A stretch of 64,000 nt of DNA from Deltaproteobacteria bacterium (GCA_019912665.1 JAIOIE010000021.1:1-64000); one strand, 5' to 3'; counted from the stretch's first letter, positions 17,487 through 26,032 are shown. Program-made: numbers and translations. Notes: generated from the letters alone by a model not told the origin.

Positions 17487-18221
17487 CTATTTTCCCCGCT
17501 GCCTCAGGGCCTCGAACATCGCTATGGCCCCGGCCTGCGCAGCATTAAGCGAGTTGACCTGACCGGCCATGGGGATGGAGGCGCAGAGGTCGCAGCTTTC
17601 TCGCACGAGTCTCCTTATGCCCTTCCCTTCGCTCCCGATGACAAGGGCGAGGTCTCTATCGAGGTCCGTGCCCCAGAGCGTGTCCCTGCACCCGGCCTCA
17701 ACGGCCACCGCCCAGACCCCTTCCTCCTTGAGCCTCTCTATGGCCCTCGTGATGTTCACTTCCCGGGCTATGAGGGTGTGCTCGGTCGCGCCAGCTGACG
17801 CCTTTACGACAGCGGGCGTGACCTCGGCCGCCCTGTCTTTCGGGATAATGACGCCGTGCACCCCTGCCGCATTGGCCGTCCTTACGAGAGAGCCGAGGTT
17901 CTGCGGGTCCTGTACCGAGTCGAGGACGAGAAAGAAGGCCTGCCCGCCCTTTGTCTTCCACGCGGCTATGAGGTCTTCGATATCCGAATACCTGAACTCC
18001 TCGTGGAGGAGCGCAACGACCCCCTGGTGCCTCTCGGACCCGGCAATCTTCGTAAGCTCCTGGGCGGCGGCCTTTAGGACCTCGACCTTTTTCTGGCTGG
18101 CGAGCTTCAGGATATCGAATGCCGCCCTGCCGGTCCTCCCCTCGGAGATGACGATCCTGTCGATAACGGCCCCCGAGCGCAACGCCTCAAGCACCGGGTT
18201 TATTCCGTATATTGTCCTCAA
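17487..18221 (-). CDS. rlmB: 23S rRNA (guanosine-2'-O)-methyltransferase
   Basis: A 244-residue SpoU-family enzyme that methylates the ribose of G2251 in 23S rRNA. N-terminal substrate-binding domain (TIYGINPVLEALRSGAVIDRIVISEGR); C-terminal knotted SPOUT domain with LVLDSVQDPQNLGSLVRTANAAG, ALVIGSEGKGIRRLVRESCD and IPMAGQVNSLNAAQAGAIAMFEALRQR. The TTG start overlaps the stop of the upstream TPR gene (TTGA), so it is the last gene of a coupled string with the C39/TPR lipoproteins. Confidence 0.95.
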   Translation of the reverse strand: MRTIYGINPVLEALRSGAVIDRIVISEGRTGRAAFDILKLASQKKVEVLKAAAQELTKIAGSERHQGVVALLHEEFRYSDIEDLIAAWKTKGGQAFFLVLDSVQDPQNLGSLVRTANAAGVHGVIIPKDRAAEVTPAVVKASAGATEHTLIAREVNITRAIERLKEEGVWAVAVEAGCRDTLWGTDLDRDLALVIGSEGKGIRRLVRESCDLCASIPMAGQVNSLNAAQAGAIAMFEALRQRGK

Positions 18222-18850
18222 AGCCCGTCTTTTACTCCGCCCCTGAATATTTCGAGCTTCTGGTCGATTGTGGAGGCCTTCTCCGGCTCTCCGCTTGCCT
18301 TGTAAAGCTCGCGGAGATGCCTGTATATCTCGGAGAGCGCTTCGGCGCGCCCATTGGGCACCGTGCTGGCTGCCTGGAGGAACTTTTCCTCTGCTGACTC
18401 ATACTCCCCGTCCCTCATATCCAGTACACCGAGCGTGTCGAGGTAAATAAATTTTTCCTTGGGAGGAGAGCTTTTGAGCGCCTCTTCAGCCGAGGCCCTT
18501 GCCGCCGCCAGGTCGCCTTTTTCCATTAGCGCCCATGCAAGATTATTGTAGTACTCCGGCCTCGGCCCAAGCTCGATTGCCCGGGTATAGCTCTTTTCCG
18601 CCTTACCGTACTCGCCCGCCCTCAAATAGATATTCCCCAGGGCGAAATAGGCCCGGGCTTCTTTGGTATCGATGGCCTGCGCGCTCTCGTATTCGCGTAA
18701 CGCCAGCTCATATTTCCCTTGCGACTCATAAATGGACCCGAGCCTCATATGCTCGTCGAACGAAAGCGGGGTCGAGTCCTTGACTTCCACTACCCCGCAT
18801 GACGCAAGCGCAAGAAATGAAAAAAACGCGAGAGCGCGGACCTTTTTCAA
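18218..18850 (-). CDS. TPR lipoprotein
   Basis: A 210-residue protein with a lipoprotein signal peptide (LKKVRALAFFSFLALASCG, cleavage before the Cys) and about three to four TPR units (GSIYESQGKYELALREYESA, GNIYLRAGEYGKAEKSYTRA, AWALMEKGDLAAARASAEEA). The TTG at 18850 is chosen because GGAGGGGAGA lies just upstream. It also forms a TTGA overlap with the C39-like gene, coupling the two. In Pseudomonas-type PA2778 proteins the peptidase and TPR parts are commonly one protein; here they are split. Its partner is probably the neighbouring peptidase. Confidence 0.85.
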   Translation of the reverse strand: MKKVRALAFFSFLALASCGVVEVKDSTPLSFDEHMRLGSIYESQGKYELALREYESAQAIDTKEARAYFALGNIYLRAGEYGKAEKSYTRAIELGPRPEYYNNLAWALMEKGDLAAARASAEEALKSSPPKEKFIYLDTLGVLDMRDGEYESAEEKFLQAASTVPNGRAEALSEIYRHLRELYKASGEPEKASTIDQKLEIFRGGVKDGL

Positions 18851-19416
18851 TCTCCCCTCCCCTTTAGCCGGACAAGGAGCGTCGAATACCCTGTCCTGGA
18901 CCATGCCTTTTGAAGCTCCTTCATGTTGTAGACCTTTTCCCTCTCCGTCCCCGAGTGCGCCAGGACTACGCCGTCCTTTTCGCTTATCCCGACCGCAATA
19001 ATGTAATGCCCGACAGGGTAGATGTCGTAGCCAAGGTTCAGGAATAATATGAGGGGCTCGCCTTTCCCGACCCTTTCAGCAAGGTCTTTAAAACCACCCT
19101 TATAGTAGCTGGTCTCAAATCCCCTGTCCCTTGCGTAGACAAGAAGGTCCATCGGGAGAGTGCCCCTGAGCTTCTCATTATATACGGCCCCGGCGACCCC
19201 GTCCATCGACTCTTCGGCGCCGTAAAAGGCCATGACTCCCGCGAGCGCAGCCGGGCCGCACAAGTATTCGTCTTGCGGAAAGAATGGCACGCCTTCTATA
19301 TAGGCGCCTGCGGTCCGATCGGCCCTCAGGGATGCGAGCACCGCATCCCTTGCCGGAGCCGCGCACCCGGAAATGAGGAGAAGAACGGAAAGAAAAAAGG
19401 CATTCCTAAGGGACAT
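18847..19416 (-). CDS. PA2778-type C39-like cysteine peptidase lipoprotein
   Basis: 189 residues with a lipoprotein signal (LISGCAA) and a papain-fold C39-like domain. The catalytic cysteine is in the DEYLCGPAALAGVMAFYG motif (about residue 53). The catalytic histidine is in YPVGHYIIAVG (about 138). The domain faces the periplasm, unlike bacteriocin-exporter C39 domains, which are cytoplasmic. The family sits next to a PA2779-type protein in many proteobacteria and its substrate is unknown. The nearby PA2779-type gene is a candidate substrate or partner. Confidence 0.85.
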   Translation of the reverse strand: MSLRNAFFLSVLLLISGCAAPARDAVLASLRADRTAGAYIEGVPFFPQDEYLCGPAALAGVMAFYGAEESMDGVAGAVYNEKLRGTLPMDLLVYARDRGFETSYYKGGFKDLAERVGKGEPLILFLNLGYDIYPVGHYIIAVGISEKDGVVLAHSGTEREKVYNMKELQKAWSRTGYSTLLVRLKGRGD

Positions 19417-19466
19417 CTGATAATCGGCAAGCTTTCTTAAATGGGGGCCCGGGCCGGCCGGAGCCC

Positions 19467-19499
19467 GAAAAAAAAGCCCGGGCTTTAAGCCCGGGCCTC
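19467..19499 (-). terminator. Rho-independent terminator after the PA2779-type gene
   Basis: On the reverse strand GCCCGGGC-TTAAA-GCCCGGGC is followed by eight U. It lies between the PA2779-type gene and the C39-like gene, so the small protein gene is expressed at least partly on its own. Confidence 0.85.
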
Positions 19500-19510
19500 A
19501 AAAGGGGATG

Positions 19511-19918
19511 CTATCTTATGACTATCTTTCTGTCCGCGAGCTTAAGGACCACCAGCACGAGTATTACTATTATAAGGAGCGCGATTATCGCGCTCAAGGC
19601 GTCTCCGCCAGGATAGAGGCTTTCGAGCTGGGAGGCAAACGAGTGTAGCTCGGCATCGGAGAGCTTCCCGAGCCTCTCGTTTATTTCGGCCTCTGAAAGG
19701 CCTGCCTGCTGGAGCTTGTCTGCTACGAGCTTACTCTCAAGCACCCTCTGCACCCTGGCGATATCAGCTTCACGGGCCTTTTCGGCGGCCGCCGCGACCA
19801 CTGCGTCAGAGCCGATTACAAGGGCCATGCTCTTTGTGGGAATGCTTCCCAGGACGAGCATGGTAAAGGCAAGGACAAGAGCGACCTGCCTGAAATAGAA
19901 GCTTTTTACGACTTTCAT
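19511..19918 (-). CDS. PA2779-type small membrane protein
   Basis: 135 residues with an N-terminal signal or membrane helix (about 10-30), a conserved amphipathic middle (LQQAGLSEAEINERLGKLSDAELHSFASQLESLYPGGD) and a C-terminal hydrophobic helix (about 107-127) ending in basic residues. This matches the PA2779 family, whose function is unknown and which travels with the C39-like PA2778 peptidase. The hydrophobic C-terminus after a PGGD segment invites comparison with exported or processed peptides, but that is speculation. Confidence 0.85.
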   Translation of the reverse strand: MKVVKSFYFRQVALVLAFTMLVLGSIPTKSMALVIGSDAVVAAAAEKAREADIARVQRVLESKLVADKLQQAGLSEAEINERLGKLSDAELHSFASQLESLYPGGDALSAIIALLIIVILVLVVLKLADRKIVIR

Positions 19919-20178
19919 ACTGCACTCCCCCTTTTCTGTTGTACGTTAAAAGTGCGCTGCCGAAAGAGATCCTCAAAAAACTGCCTGCGATGATAGCGGG
20001 CCTTAAGACCGCAAAAAAACTCGAGAGCGGGAGAGGGCTTTTCCTCGGTTTTCAATAAGCAAGCGGCTATAGCCTCGTTAACGCAGCTCCGTCGAGGAGC
20101 ATTCGATAATTTATAGTCCAAAAAAGGCCAAGTGTCAACACCCTTGCAAACATCGATATCCTGTGATATTTTCGCTTT

Positions 20179-20460
20179 ATGAAACTCTCCAGGGAGCAGG
20201 TCGAGAAGATAGTCCGGACCGTCCTCGAAAGGCTTAAAGACGGGGGCCTCGTGGTCTTCAAGGCTGACGAGAGGAAGGTTTTCGAGAAGATGATCGAGGT
20301 CTTTCTGGCAGACCTCCGGGCCGAGGACGAGCTCGACAGGGAGGTCGAAGGGCTCCTTCAAAGCCATGCCGGCGCGATCGACAAGGAAAGGCTCGACTAC
20401 AGAAAGATGTTCAACATGATAAAAGGCAAGCTCGCCAGGGAAAGGGGAATTGTCATTTGA
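20179..20460 (+). CDS. DUF507 family protein (first of pair)
   Basis: 93 residues, MKLSREQVEKIVRTVLERL followed by a charged helical body. It matches the DUF507 family common in Desulfobacterota, Nitrospirota and Aquificota. The function is unknown. It overlaps the second DUF507 gene by 4 nt. The 260 nt before it contains nothing else I can name. Confidence 0.85.
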   Translation: MKLSREQVEKIVRTVLERLKDGGLVVFKADERKVFEKMIEVFLADLRAEDELDREVEGLLQSHAGAIDKERLDYRKMFNMIKGKLARERGIVI

Positions 20461-20732
20461 GGCTTTCCGACGACAGGATATCCCACATAGCCCATCTCCT
20501 TTTCGACGGCGTATGGAAGGACGACCTCGTGGACTTCACCGACGAGGACAAGGCCCTTGCCGAGATAAAGAAGGCCATGACCGGCTATTTAAGGGTCGAG
20601 GACGAGGCCGACACAGCGGCCAGGGCAAAGATACGCTCCCTTTCAAGGGAAGTTCCCGAAGGAAGCCGTGAGTGGGACATACTTTACAAGAAGTATTTCG
20701 AGGAAGAGGCCTCTAAAAAGGGCTTCCGCTGA
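20457..20732 (+). CDS. DUF507 family protein (second of pair)
   Basis: 91 residues (MRLSDDRISHIAHLLFDGVWKDDLVDF), a diverged paralogue of the preceding gene. The TTG start overlaps the previous stop (TTTGA), so the two are translationally coupled, and a heteromer is plausible. It is rich in charged residues and all-helical by appearance. The function is unknown. Confidence 0.85.
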   Translation: MRLSDDRISHIAHLLFDGVWKDDLVDFTDEDKALAEIKKAMTGYLRVEDEADTAARAKIRSLSREVPEGSREWDILYKKYFEEEASKKGFR

Positions 20733-20837
20733 GCTTCAGCCTGCGGACGCTCTTACCCAGTCATCTCAAAAATCCCTCGCAGGGGGATTCCGCCAAAGAC
20801 CTTTTCAACCATCCTCGAATCCTTATGGTCATAGCAG

Positions 20838-21443
20838 ATGTACCTTAACCTCATACTCCCCCCCATAATCGGGGCCGCAATAGGCTGGCTCACGAACTAT
20901 GTCGCGATAAAGCTGCTTTTCAGGCCGCACATCCCGCTGGAGGTGCTAGGCTTCCGCATACAGGGCATCATACCCAAGCGTAGGAAAGAGATTGCAAGGT
21001 CCATAGCCCGGACTATTGAAAAGGAGCTACTCTCCTCAGAGGACCTCGCAAAGGCCCTCTCAGGGCTCAACTGGGAGAAAGAGGTCGAAAGGACCGTGGA
21101 GGAGGCCGTGGAGCACAGGTTCTCGTCGAGGTTCTTGAAGCTCCCGGTCGTTGGCCTGGTCTCCGATAACCTCAAGAACCAGATTAAGCTCCTCCTTACG
21201 AGGGAGATAGTGACTCACCTCGACAGGAAAAAGGGCACGCTCGCGGCAAAGGTCAGGGACAAGATAGACGTAAAGGAGCTGCTGGTAACGCGCATAGACC
21301 AGCTCGACCTCATGAGGTTCGAGAGGCTCCTTACGGATTTCATAACAAGGGAGCTTAAGCACCTTGAATACCTGGGCGGCATAATGGGTTTCATTATCGG
21401 CGTTTTCCAATCCCTTTTCACCTACTTCTTCGGGCTTTCATGA
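20838..21443 (+). CDS. DUF445 family membrane protein
   Basis: 201 residues. N-terminal helix with the family motif IIGAAIGWLTNYVAIKLLFRPH, GIIPKRRKEIARSIA, then a soluble helical part, and a C-terminal membrane helix (GGIMGFIIGVFQSLFTYFF). DUF445 (YheB/YjiN-like) proteins are inner-membrane anchored and of unknown function. The stop overlaps the thiD start (ATGA), so it shares a transcript with thiD. Confidence 0.88.
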   Translation: MYLNLILPPIIGAAIGWLTNYVAIKLLFRPHIPLEVLGFRIQGIIPKRRKEIARSIARTIEKELLSSEDLAKALSGLNWEKEVERTVEEAVEHRFSSRFLKLPVVGLVSDNLKNQIKLLLTREIVTHLDRKKGTLAAKVRDKIDVKELLVTRIDQLDLMRFERLLTDFITRELKHLEYLGGIMGFIIGVFQSLFTYFFGLS

Positions 21444-22186
21444 AAACGGTCCTCACCATAGCCGGGTCAGACCCCTCAGGCGGCGCGGGCCTCCAGAGGG
21501 ACCTCCTTACCTTCCATGACTTCGGGGTACGCGGCCTTTCCGTGGCCGCTGCGCTCACGGCCCAGAACTCGACGGTCTTCAGATCTGCGCTCCCGGTCCC
21601 CGCGCGTTTCATATCAGGGCAGGCTGCGGCCCTTCTGGAAGAGTTCGAGATCCATGCGGTAAAGATCGGCATGGCCGGGAGCCCCGAAAACCTCCGGGCC
21701 ATAAAGAACCTCATAAAAAAACGCTCTCTTAAGAATGTCGTGCTCGACCCGGTGCTTCGCTCTACAAGCGGCAAATCGCTGCTTACAAAGGGCGGCCTCA
21801 CCGAGATCAGGTCGCTCCTCGCATTAACCGAAGTCGTCACGCCGAACCTTGACGAGGCGGCGGCCATTACTGGCGTAAAGCGGATAATCGATGTAAGGGG
21901 CATGGAACTTGCGGCAAGCAGGCTCTTCGAAATGGGCGCGAGATACGCGCTCGTCAAGGGCGGCCACCTTGAGGGAGAGCCGGTTGACGTGTTATTCGAT
22001 GGGCTGTCGTTCAGGCATTACAGGGGAAGGCGGCTTAAGGGAGGAATGGGCCGTTTCCACGGCACCGGGTGCATACTCTCGTCGGCCCTGGCAGCGGACC
22101 TGGCCAAGGGAAAGGGCGTGGAAGAGGCCGCGGCTGAGGCAAGGGCCTATCTGGTGAAGGTCCTTAAGTGCAGGCCCGGCGCTTGA
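21440..22186 (+). CDS. thiD: Hydroxymethylpyrimidine / phosphomethylpyrimidine kinase
   Basis: 248 residues of the ribokinase fold; phosphorylates HMP and HMP-P in thiamine synthesis. Signatures: TIAGSDPSGGAGLQRDLLTF, AVKIGMAGSPE, VLDPVLRSTSG, TPNLDEAA, LVKGGH and the anion-hole/catalytic FHGTGCILSSALAA. No thiE or riboswitch was seen nearby. It is coupled to the DUF445 gene by an ATGA overlap. Confidence 0.94.
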   Translation: MKTVLTIAGSDPSGGAGLQRDLLTFHDFGVRGLSVAAALTAQNSTVFRSALPVPARFISGQAAALLEEFEIHAVKIGMAGSPENLRAIKNLIKKRSLKNVVLDPVLRSTSGKSLLTKGGLTEIRSLLALTEVVTPNLDEAAAITGVKRIIDVRGMELAASRLFEMGARYALVKGGHLEGEPVDVLFDGLSFRHYRGRRLKGGMGRFHGTGCILSSALAADLAKGKGVEEAAAEARAYLVKVLKCRPGA

Positions 22187-22246
22187 GCCGTAGAAATCAG
22201 ATTTATTGGTGCGCACAGCGCACCCTACCGGGCTCAAAATCTCATT

Positions 22247-22368
22247 CAGGCTGCTCAAAAAGCTCAAGATGCAAGGGGTCGAAAAGTGAGGAATGAGACG
22301 TACTTTCCTTGTACGCCGGAGTGTCCAGTTTTGAAGACGACGCAGCAGATTGGGCTTTCAGCAGCCTG
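22247..22368. repeat. P3 terminal-inverted-repeat element, copy 1
   Basis: About 122 bp bounded by CAGGCTGCTCAAAAAGC and GGGCTTTCAGCAGCCTG, with an inner GTAC-type palindrome (CGTACTTTCCTTGTACG). Its right end is 5 nt from the stop codon of the reverse-strand radC-like gene. Related copies: 39936-40067 (inverted), 55409-55526 and 62933-63053. Confidence 0.85.
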
Positions 22369-22373
22369 CTGCA

Positions 22374-23057
22374 TTAATTTTTAGCCCTTAGCCAGCCCAG
22401 CTCCCTCGCGCTAATTATCCCCTCCTGTCCGGCGATTATGTAATCGTGCACGAGTATGTCTATCGACGAGGCCGCGGCCTCAATCTCCGCGGCAAGCCCC
22501 CGCTCCCTTGCCGAGGCGGCTGCCTTTCCTTTTTTCGAGTTCACCAGTATCATCGACCTTGCGTTATGACTGAAGGCCTTCCTGATGACCGCCTTGGGGG
22601 AAACCGGCTCCGAAGCATCTCCCATCGACTCGACCCCAAGCACCTCGTTCTTGGAGTTTAGATAAAGCGCGAAAAGCCCCTCTTTTCCCGCGCCTTCCGG
22701 CGACTCGCGGAGCACCCTCACCGCGTCATTCGGGGATGAGACGACCCCCTTTAAGGAGGTATTCCTCTCTGAAAGATATGCCCTGGCCGCCTCCCTTACG
22801 AGCGCCAGAAGGAGAGCGCTCGCCTCGCCGAGCCCGCTCGCTTCCTTAAGCCTCTCAGGAGAGGCCTCCAGGACCCCTTTAAGCCCCTTGAACTCCTTAA
22901 GGAGCCCCTTTGCAATGGGCTTTACGTCCCTCCTCGGAATGGCGTACGTAAGGAGGAGCTCTATCACCTCGTAGTCGTGAAGGCCCTGGAGCGAGGACTT
23001 AAGGAACCTTTCCTTAAGCCTCTTCCTGTGGCCAGATGCGGGGTGGTTTCCAGGCAT
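22374..23057 (-). CDS. RadC (JAB/MPN) family protein lacking the metal motif
   Basis: 227 residues. The N-terminal helix-hairpin-helix region (HRKRLKERFL, DYEVIELLLTYAIPRRDVKPIAKGLL) and the C-terminal MPN fold (LFALYLNSKNEVLGVESMGDASEPVSPKAVIRKAF, ILVHDYIIAGQEG) are clearly RadC-like. The canonical JAMM stretch HNHPSGDPTPSxxD is replaced by NSKKGKAAASARERG (about residues 172-186), so neither metal-binding histidine is present. It is probably not a metalloenzyme, and a structural or regulatory role is more likely. RadC proteins are of uncertain function even when intact. Confidence 0.88.
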   Translation of the reverse strand: MPGNHPASGHRKRLKERFLKSSLQGLHDYEVIELLLTYAIPRRDVKPIAKGLLKEFKGLKGVLEASPERLKEASGLGEASALLLALVREAARAYLSERNTSLKGVVSSPNDAVRVLRESPEGAGKEGLFALYLNSKNEVLGVESMGDASEPVSPKAVIRKAFSHNARSMILVNSKKGKAAASARERGLAAEIEAAASSIDILVHDYIIAGQEGIISARELGWLRAKN

Positions 23058-23063
23058 CGCAGT

Positions 23064-23834
23064 CTATTCCGTCTTCAATGCCTTGAGGAACGGTTTTATG
23101 AGGTCCATGGGCAGGGGGAATAGTATGGTCGAGTTCTTGTCCGCCGCTATCTCCGTAAGCGTCTGGAGATACCGTAGTTGCAGCGACACAGGGTTCCTGG
23201 CCAGGAGCTCGGCTGCGTCGAATATCCGAGTGGCAGCCATTGCCTCGCCTTCCGCGTGGATTATCTTGGCCCTCTTCTCCCTCTCGGCCTCGGCCTGCTT
23301 GGCCATGGCGCGCTTCATCTCCTCAGGGAGGTCTATGGCCTTGACCTCGACTATGCTCACCTTTATGCCCCAGGGGTCGGTCTGCCTGTCGAGTATAGCC
23401 TGAATGCTCTTGTTTATCTTCTCCCTTTCGGTAAGGAGCTCGTCGAGCTCGGCCTGCCCGCACACGCTCCTCAATGTCGTCTGGGCAAGCTGGCTCGTGG
23501 CGTAGAGGAAGTTCTCTATCGCGATGACGGCCTTGTCCGGGTTCACGACCCTGAAGTAGACGACCGCGTTCACCCTTACCGAGACGTTGTCCTTGGTTAT
23601 GACCTCCTGAGGAGGCACGTCCATGGCGACCGTCCGGAGGCTCACCTTCATCATCTTCTGGATGCCGGGTATGAGGAGTATGAGCCCCGGCCCCTTTACC
23701 GCCTGGAACCGCCCGAGAAAGAATATTACGCCCCGCTCGTACTCGGGGAGTATCTTGACCGCGCTCCAGAGAAAGAGCACCGCGAGCGCGATCAGTACCA
23801 GCGTGCCAGCGCCTATGCCGAAGTCCATGTCCAT
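23064..23834 (-). CDS. Slipin / stomatin-like SPFH protein
   Basis: 256 residues: N-terminal membrane helix (about 5-25) and a band 7/SPFH domain ([28 protein letters not shown] to the [26 protein letters not shown] helix). It forms oligomeric membrane microdomain scaffolds. The pairing with the NfeD-type membrane protease immediately upstream is the classic slipin/NfeD operon, in which the protease cleaves the slipin C-terminus. Confidence 0.93.
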   Translation of the reverse strand: MDMDFGIGAGTLVLIALAVLFLWSAVKILPEYERGVIFFLGRFQAVKGPGLILLIPGIQKMMKVSLRTVAMDVPPQEVITKDNVSVRVNAVVYFRVVNPDKAVIAIENFLYATSQLAQTTLRSVCGQAELDELLTEREKINKSIQAILDRQTDPWGIKVSIVEVKAIDLPEEMKRAMAKQAEAEREKRAKIIHAEGEAMAATRIFDAAELLARNPVSLQLRYLQTLTEIAADKNSTILFPLPMDLIKPFLKALKTE

Positions 23835-23884
23835 TTACCCCCCATTTCTTTTCTTCCGGCCATTGATATCCAATTAGCAGCTTC

Positions 23885-25174
23885 TCAGGCTTTTGTAACC
23901 TTGAGGAGCAGCCCCTTTACCTCGACGACCCTGACTTTTTCTCCGCCTTTTACAGGCACATCGCTTACCGCGTTCCAGTACTCGCCCTCGACGTAGACGC
24001 TCCCTTCCTTTTCGCCGCCCAAGTCATCGGAGGCTACCCCAATCGAGCCGACGAGGAGGTCGGTCCCGCTTACGGGCCTTCTCCTGTGCACCCTTACAGC
24101 ATAGAGCATGGCGCCTATTACGACCGCGGTCATGAGTATCACGGCCGGGAGTATGACCCAGATGGAGATGCGGAAATAAGGCGCGGGCGAATCGAAGAGC
24201 ATTAGCGACCCCAGAAGTAGCGAAACGACCCCGGCTATCGCAAGCAGGCCGTAGCTCACGACCATAAGCTCCAGTATGAAGAATACCACGCCGAGCCCTA
24301 TGAGGATGAATCCGGCGTAGTTTACCGGGAGCGTCTGGAAGGCGTAGAAGGCTAATATGAGGGATATGGCCCCTATCACCCCCGGATAGACCGCCCCGGG
24401 GTTGGAGAGCTCGAAATATATCCCTATGAGCCCCAGTATCATGAGTATGTAGGCGACATTGGGGTTGCTTATGGCACCGAGTATCCTGTAGCGGAGGTCC
24501 ATCTCGACCTCCACAACGCGAAGGTCCGCGGTTGAGAGGGCCCGCTCGCCCGTGATGGTCTCAACTTTCATGCCGTCGAGCTTCTGTATGAGCTCGTCCC
24601 TGCTGGCGGCCACTATGTTTATAACCCCGAGATTAAGGGCCTCCTCGGCGGTGATGTTCTTCGATTCCCTTACAGCCAGCTCCGCCCACTCGGCGTTCCT
24701 TCCCCTCTTGGCGGCTATGCCTTTTATGTACGCTACCGCGTCGTTTTCGACCTTCTCGGCCATGGTCTCGTCCATCTGCCCGCCCATGGAGACCGGGTGC
24801 GCAGAGCCGATATTCGTGCCCGGCGCCATGGCCGCTATATCCGCGGAATAGGTTATGAAGACCCCGGCGGAGCCGGCCCGCGAGCCGGCCGGGGCCACAT
24901 AGACCACCACGGGCACCTCCGATGCGAGCATGGCCTTTACTATGTCCCGCATGGAGAGGTCGAGTCCGCCAGGGGTGTCGAGCTGGATGATGACGGCCTC
25001 AGCGTCCCTTTCCGCGGCATCCTCGAAGTTGTCCAGAAGATACCCGGCCATCACGGGATTCACCACACCCTCGGCCTTTACGTATAGGATTTCTTTTGCT
25101 GACGAATATGAAGGAAACGCCTGTATTAGAATGGCTGCAGCAAGGAGGAGAAAGGGCCTGAAGAGGTTTGCCAT
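23885..25174 (-). CDS. NfeD-type membrane serine protease
   Basis: 429 residues: signal peptide (about 1-25), ClpP-like periplasmic serine protease domain (about 28-230), four to five membrane helices (about 235-355) and a C-terminal OB-like NfeD domain (about 365-429). The nucleophilic serine is in SRAGSAGVFITYSADIAAMAPGTNIGSAHP; the family general base is a lysine, probably in the ESKNITAEEALNLGVI region. It is co-transcribed with the slipin gene 50 nt downstream. Confidence 0.92.
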   Translation of the reverse strand: MANLFRPFLLLAAAILIQAFPSYSSAKEILYVKAEGVVNPVMAGYLLDNFEDAAERDAEAVIIQLDTPGGLDLSMRDIVKAMLASEVPVVVYVAPAGSRAGSAGVFITYSADIAAMAPGTNIGSAHPVSMGGQMDETMAEKVENDAVAYIKGIAAKRGRNAEWAELAVRESKNITAEEALNLGVINIVAASRDELIQKLDGMKVETITGERALSTADLRVVEVEMDLRYRILGAISNPNVAYILMILGLIGIYFELSNPGAVYPGVIGAISLILAFYAFQTLPVNYAGFILIGLGVVFFILELMVVSYGLLAIAGVVSLLLGSLMLFDSPAPYFRISIWVILPAVILMTAVVIGAMLYAVRVHRRRPVSGTDLLVGSIGVASDDLGGEKEGSVYVEGEYWNAVSDVPVKGGEKVRVVEVKGLLLKVTKA

Positions 25175-25247
25175 GCCCCGATTCTAGCAGGAAAAAAGGC
25201 GGTTTTCAATCGGAACCGCCGGACCGGGGGCTGCTGTTCAGACGCGC

Positions 25248-25970
25248 TCACGGCCTTACGGCCTCTATGAACCCCTTCAGGTGACCGTGCGCCTCTTTTT
25301 TTCGCGCCCTGGACCTGAGCATCTCCTCGGGCGAATAGGTGGAAACGAAAACAATGCCCTTCTTTTCAAAGGGCTTTCCGTGCGCCTCATCTCTTTGAGA
25401 GAGGGCCCTGACCGCATGTCTTCCCATGAGAATCACTGCCACTGGGTTTACCGCTGAAAGCCAGCGCTCCAGGGCTTGCGCGGATGCCGAGGCAGCCTCT
25501 TCTGCATTTGTCCGGCCGCTCTCAAGGCATTTTCCGGACACGAAGAGCCGGAACGAGCCCGGCTGAGAAGCGTGAAGCTCGCCCGAGAGCCATTCGAGCA
25601 TGCGGAGGAACTGCTCCATTTCTTCCGGACTGAAAGGTTCCAAGGGCCTTTCCGACGCTTGGCCTTTCACTGATACCGGCGCCCCCCATATTGCAGCCGC
25701 GCACCCGTCCTTGCCGCCGACCCCTTCGATAACCCAGCACCCGAAGAGGACCCCTTCCCACGAGGCATGCAAGGGGCAGGGGCTTATGGCTGCAAGCTCC
25801 CCTGGTGCGCACTCCATTACAACCGGGTCTTCAGGGCAGGGCCGGGCAGCGAGACCGGCAGAAGGGACTATGGTCAACCCTGCCTCGCCGAGGAGCTTAA
25901 GCCGGGTCCGGAGCGAATCCGCTATCTCTTTTAATTCAAGCGCGATGGAATCAGTATCGTCTGGCATCAT
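25248..25970 (-). CDS. Divergent uracil-DNA-glycosylase-like protein
   Basis: 240 residues. The C-terminal part resembles the end of family 4/5 uracil-DNA glycosylases (NPVAVILMGRHAVRALSQ, then KPFEKKGIVFVSTYSPEEMLRSRARKKEAHGHLKGFIEAV, compare the TYHPAALLR motif). The motif histidine is Ser here. The N-terminal half has no GxxPGxxED catalytic motif and no clear Fe-S cysteine arrangement, though several Cys are present (about 44, 54, 65, 80). It may have lost glycosylase activity or bind another ligand. The assignment rests on a short similarity. Confidence 0.5.
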   Translation of the reverse strand: MMPDDTDSIALELKEIADSLRTRLKLLGEAGLTIVPSAGLAARPCPEDPVVMECAPGELAAISPCPLHASWEGVLFGCWVIEGVGGKDGCAAAIWGAPVSVKGQASERPLEPFSPEEMEQFLRMLEWLSGELHASQPGSFRLFVSGKCLESGRTNAEEAASASAQALERWLSAVNPVAVILMGRHAVRALSQRDEAHGKPFEKKGIVFVSTYSPEEMLRSRARKKEAHGHLKGFIEAVRP

Positions 25971-26032
25971 TAATATCTACTATCTTTTTTTCCGCTTTAC
26001 AACGGCTATTCCTTTATATAGCATATAACTAT

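Noticed and set aside
22205-22230. GGTGCGCACAGCGCACCC as an operator
   Set aside because: Simple GC palindrome next to a repeat; no gene is placed to be controlled by it.
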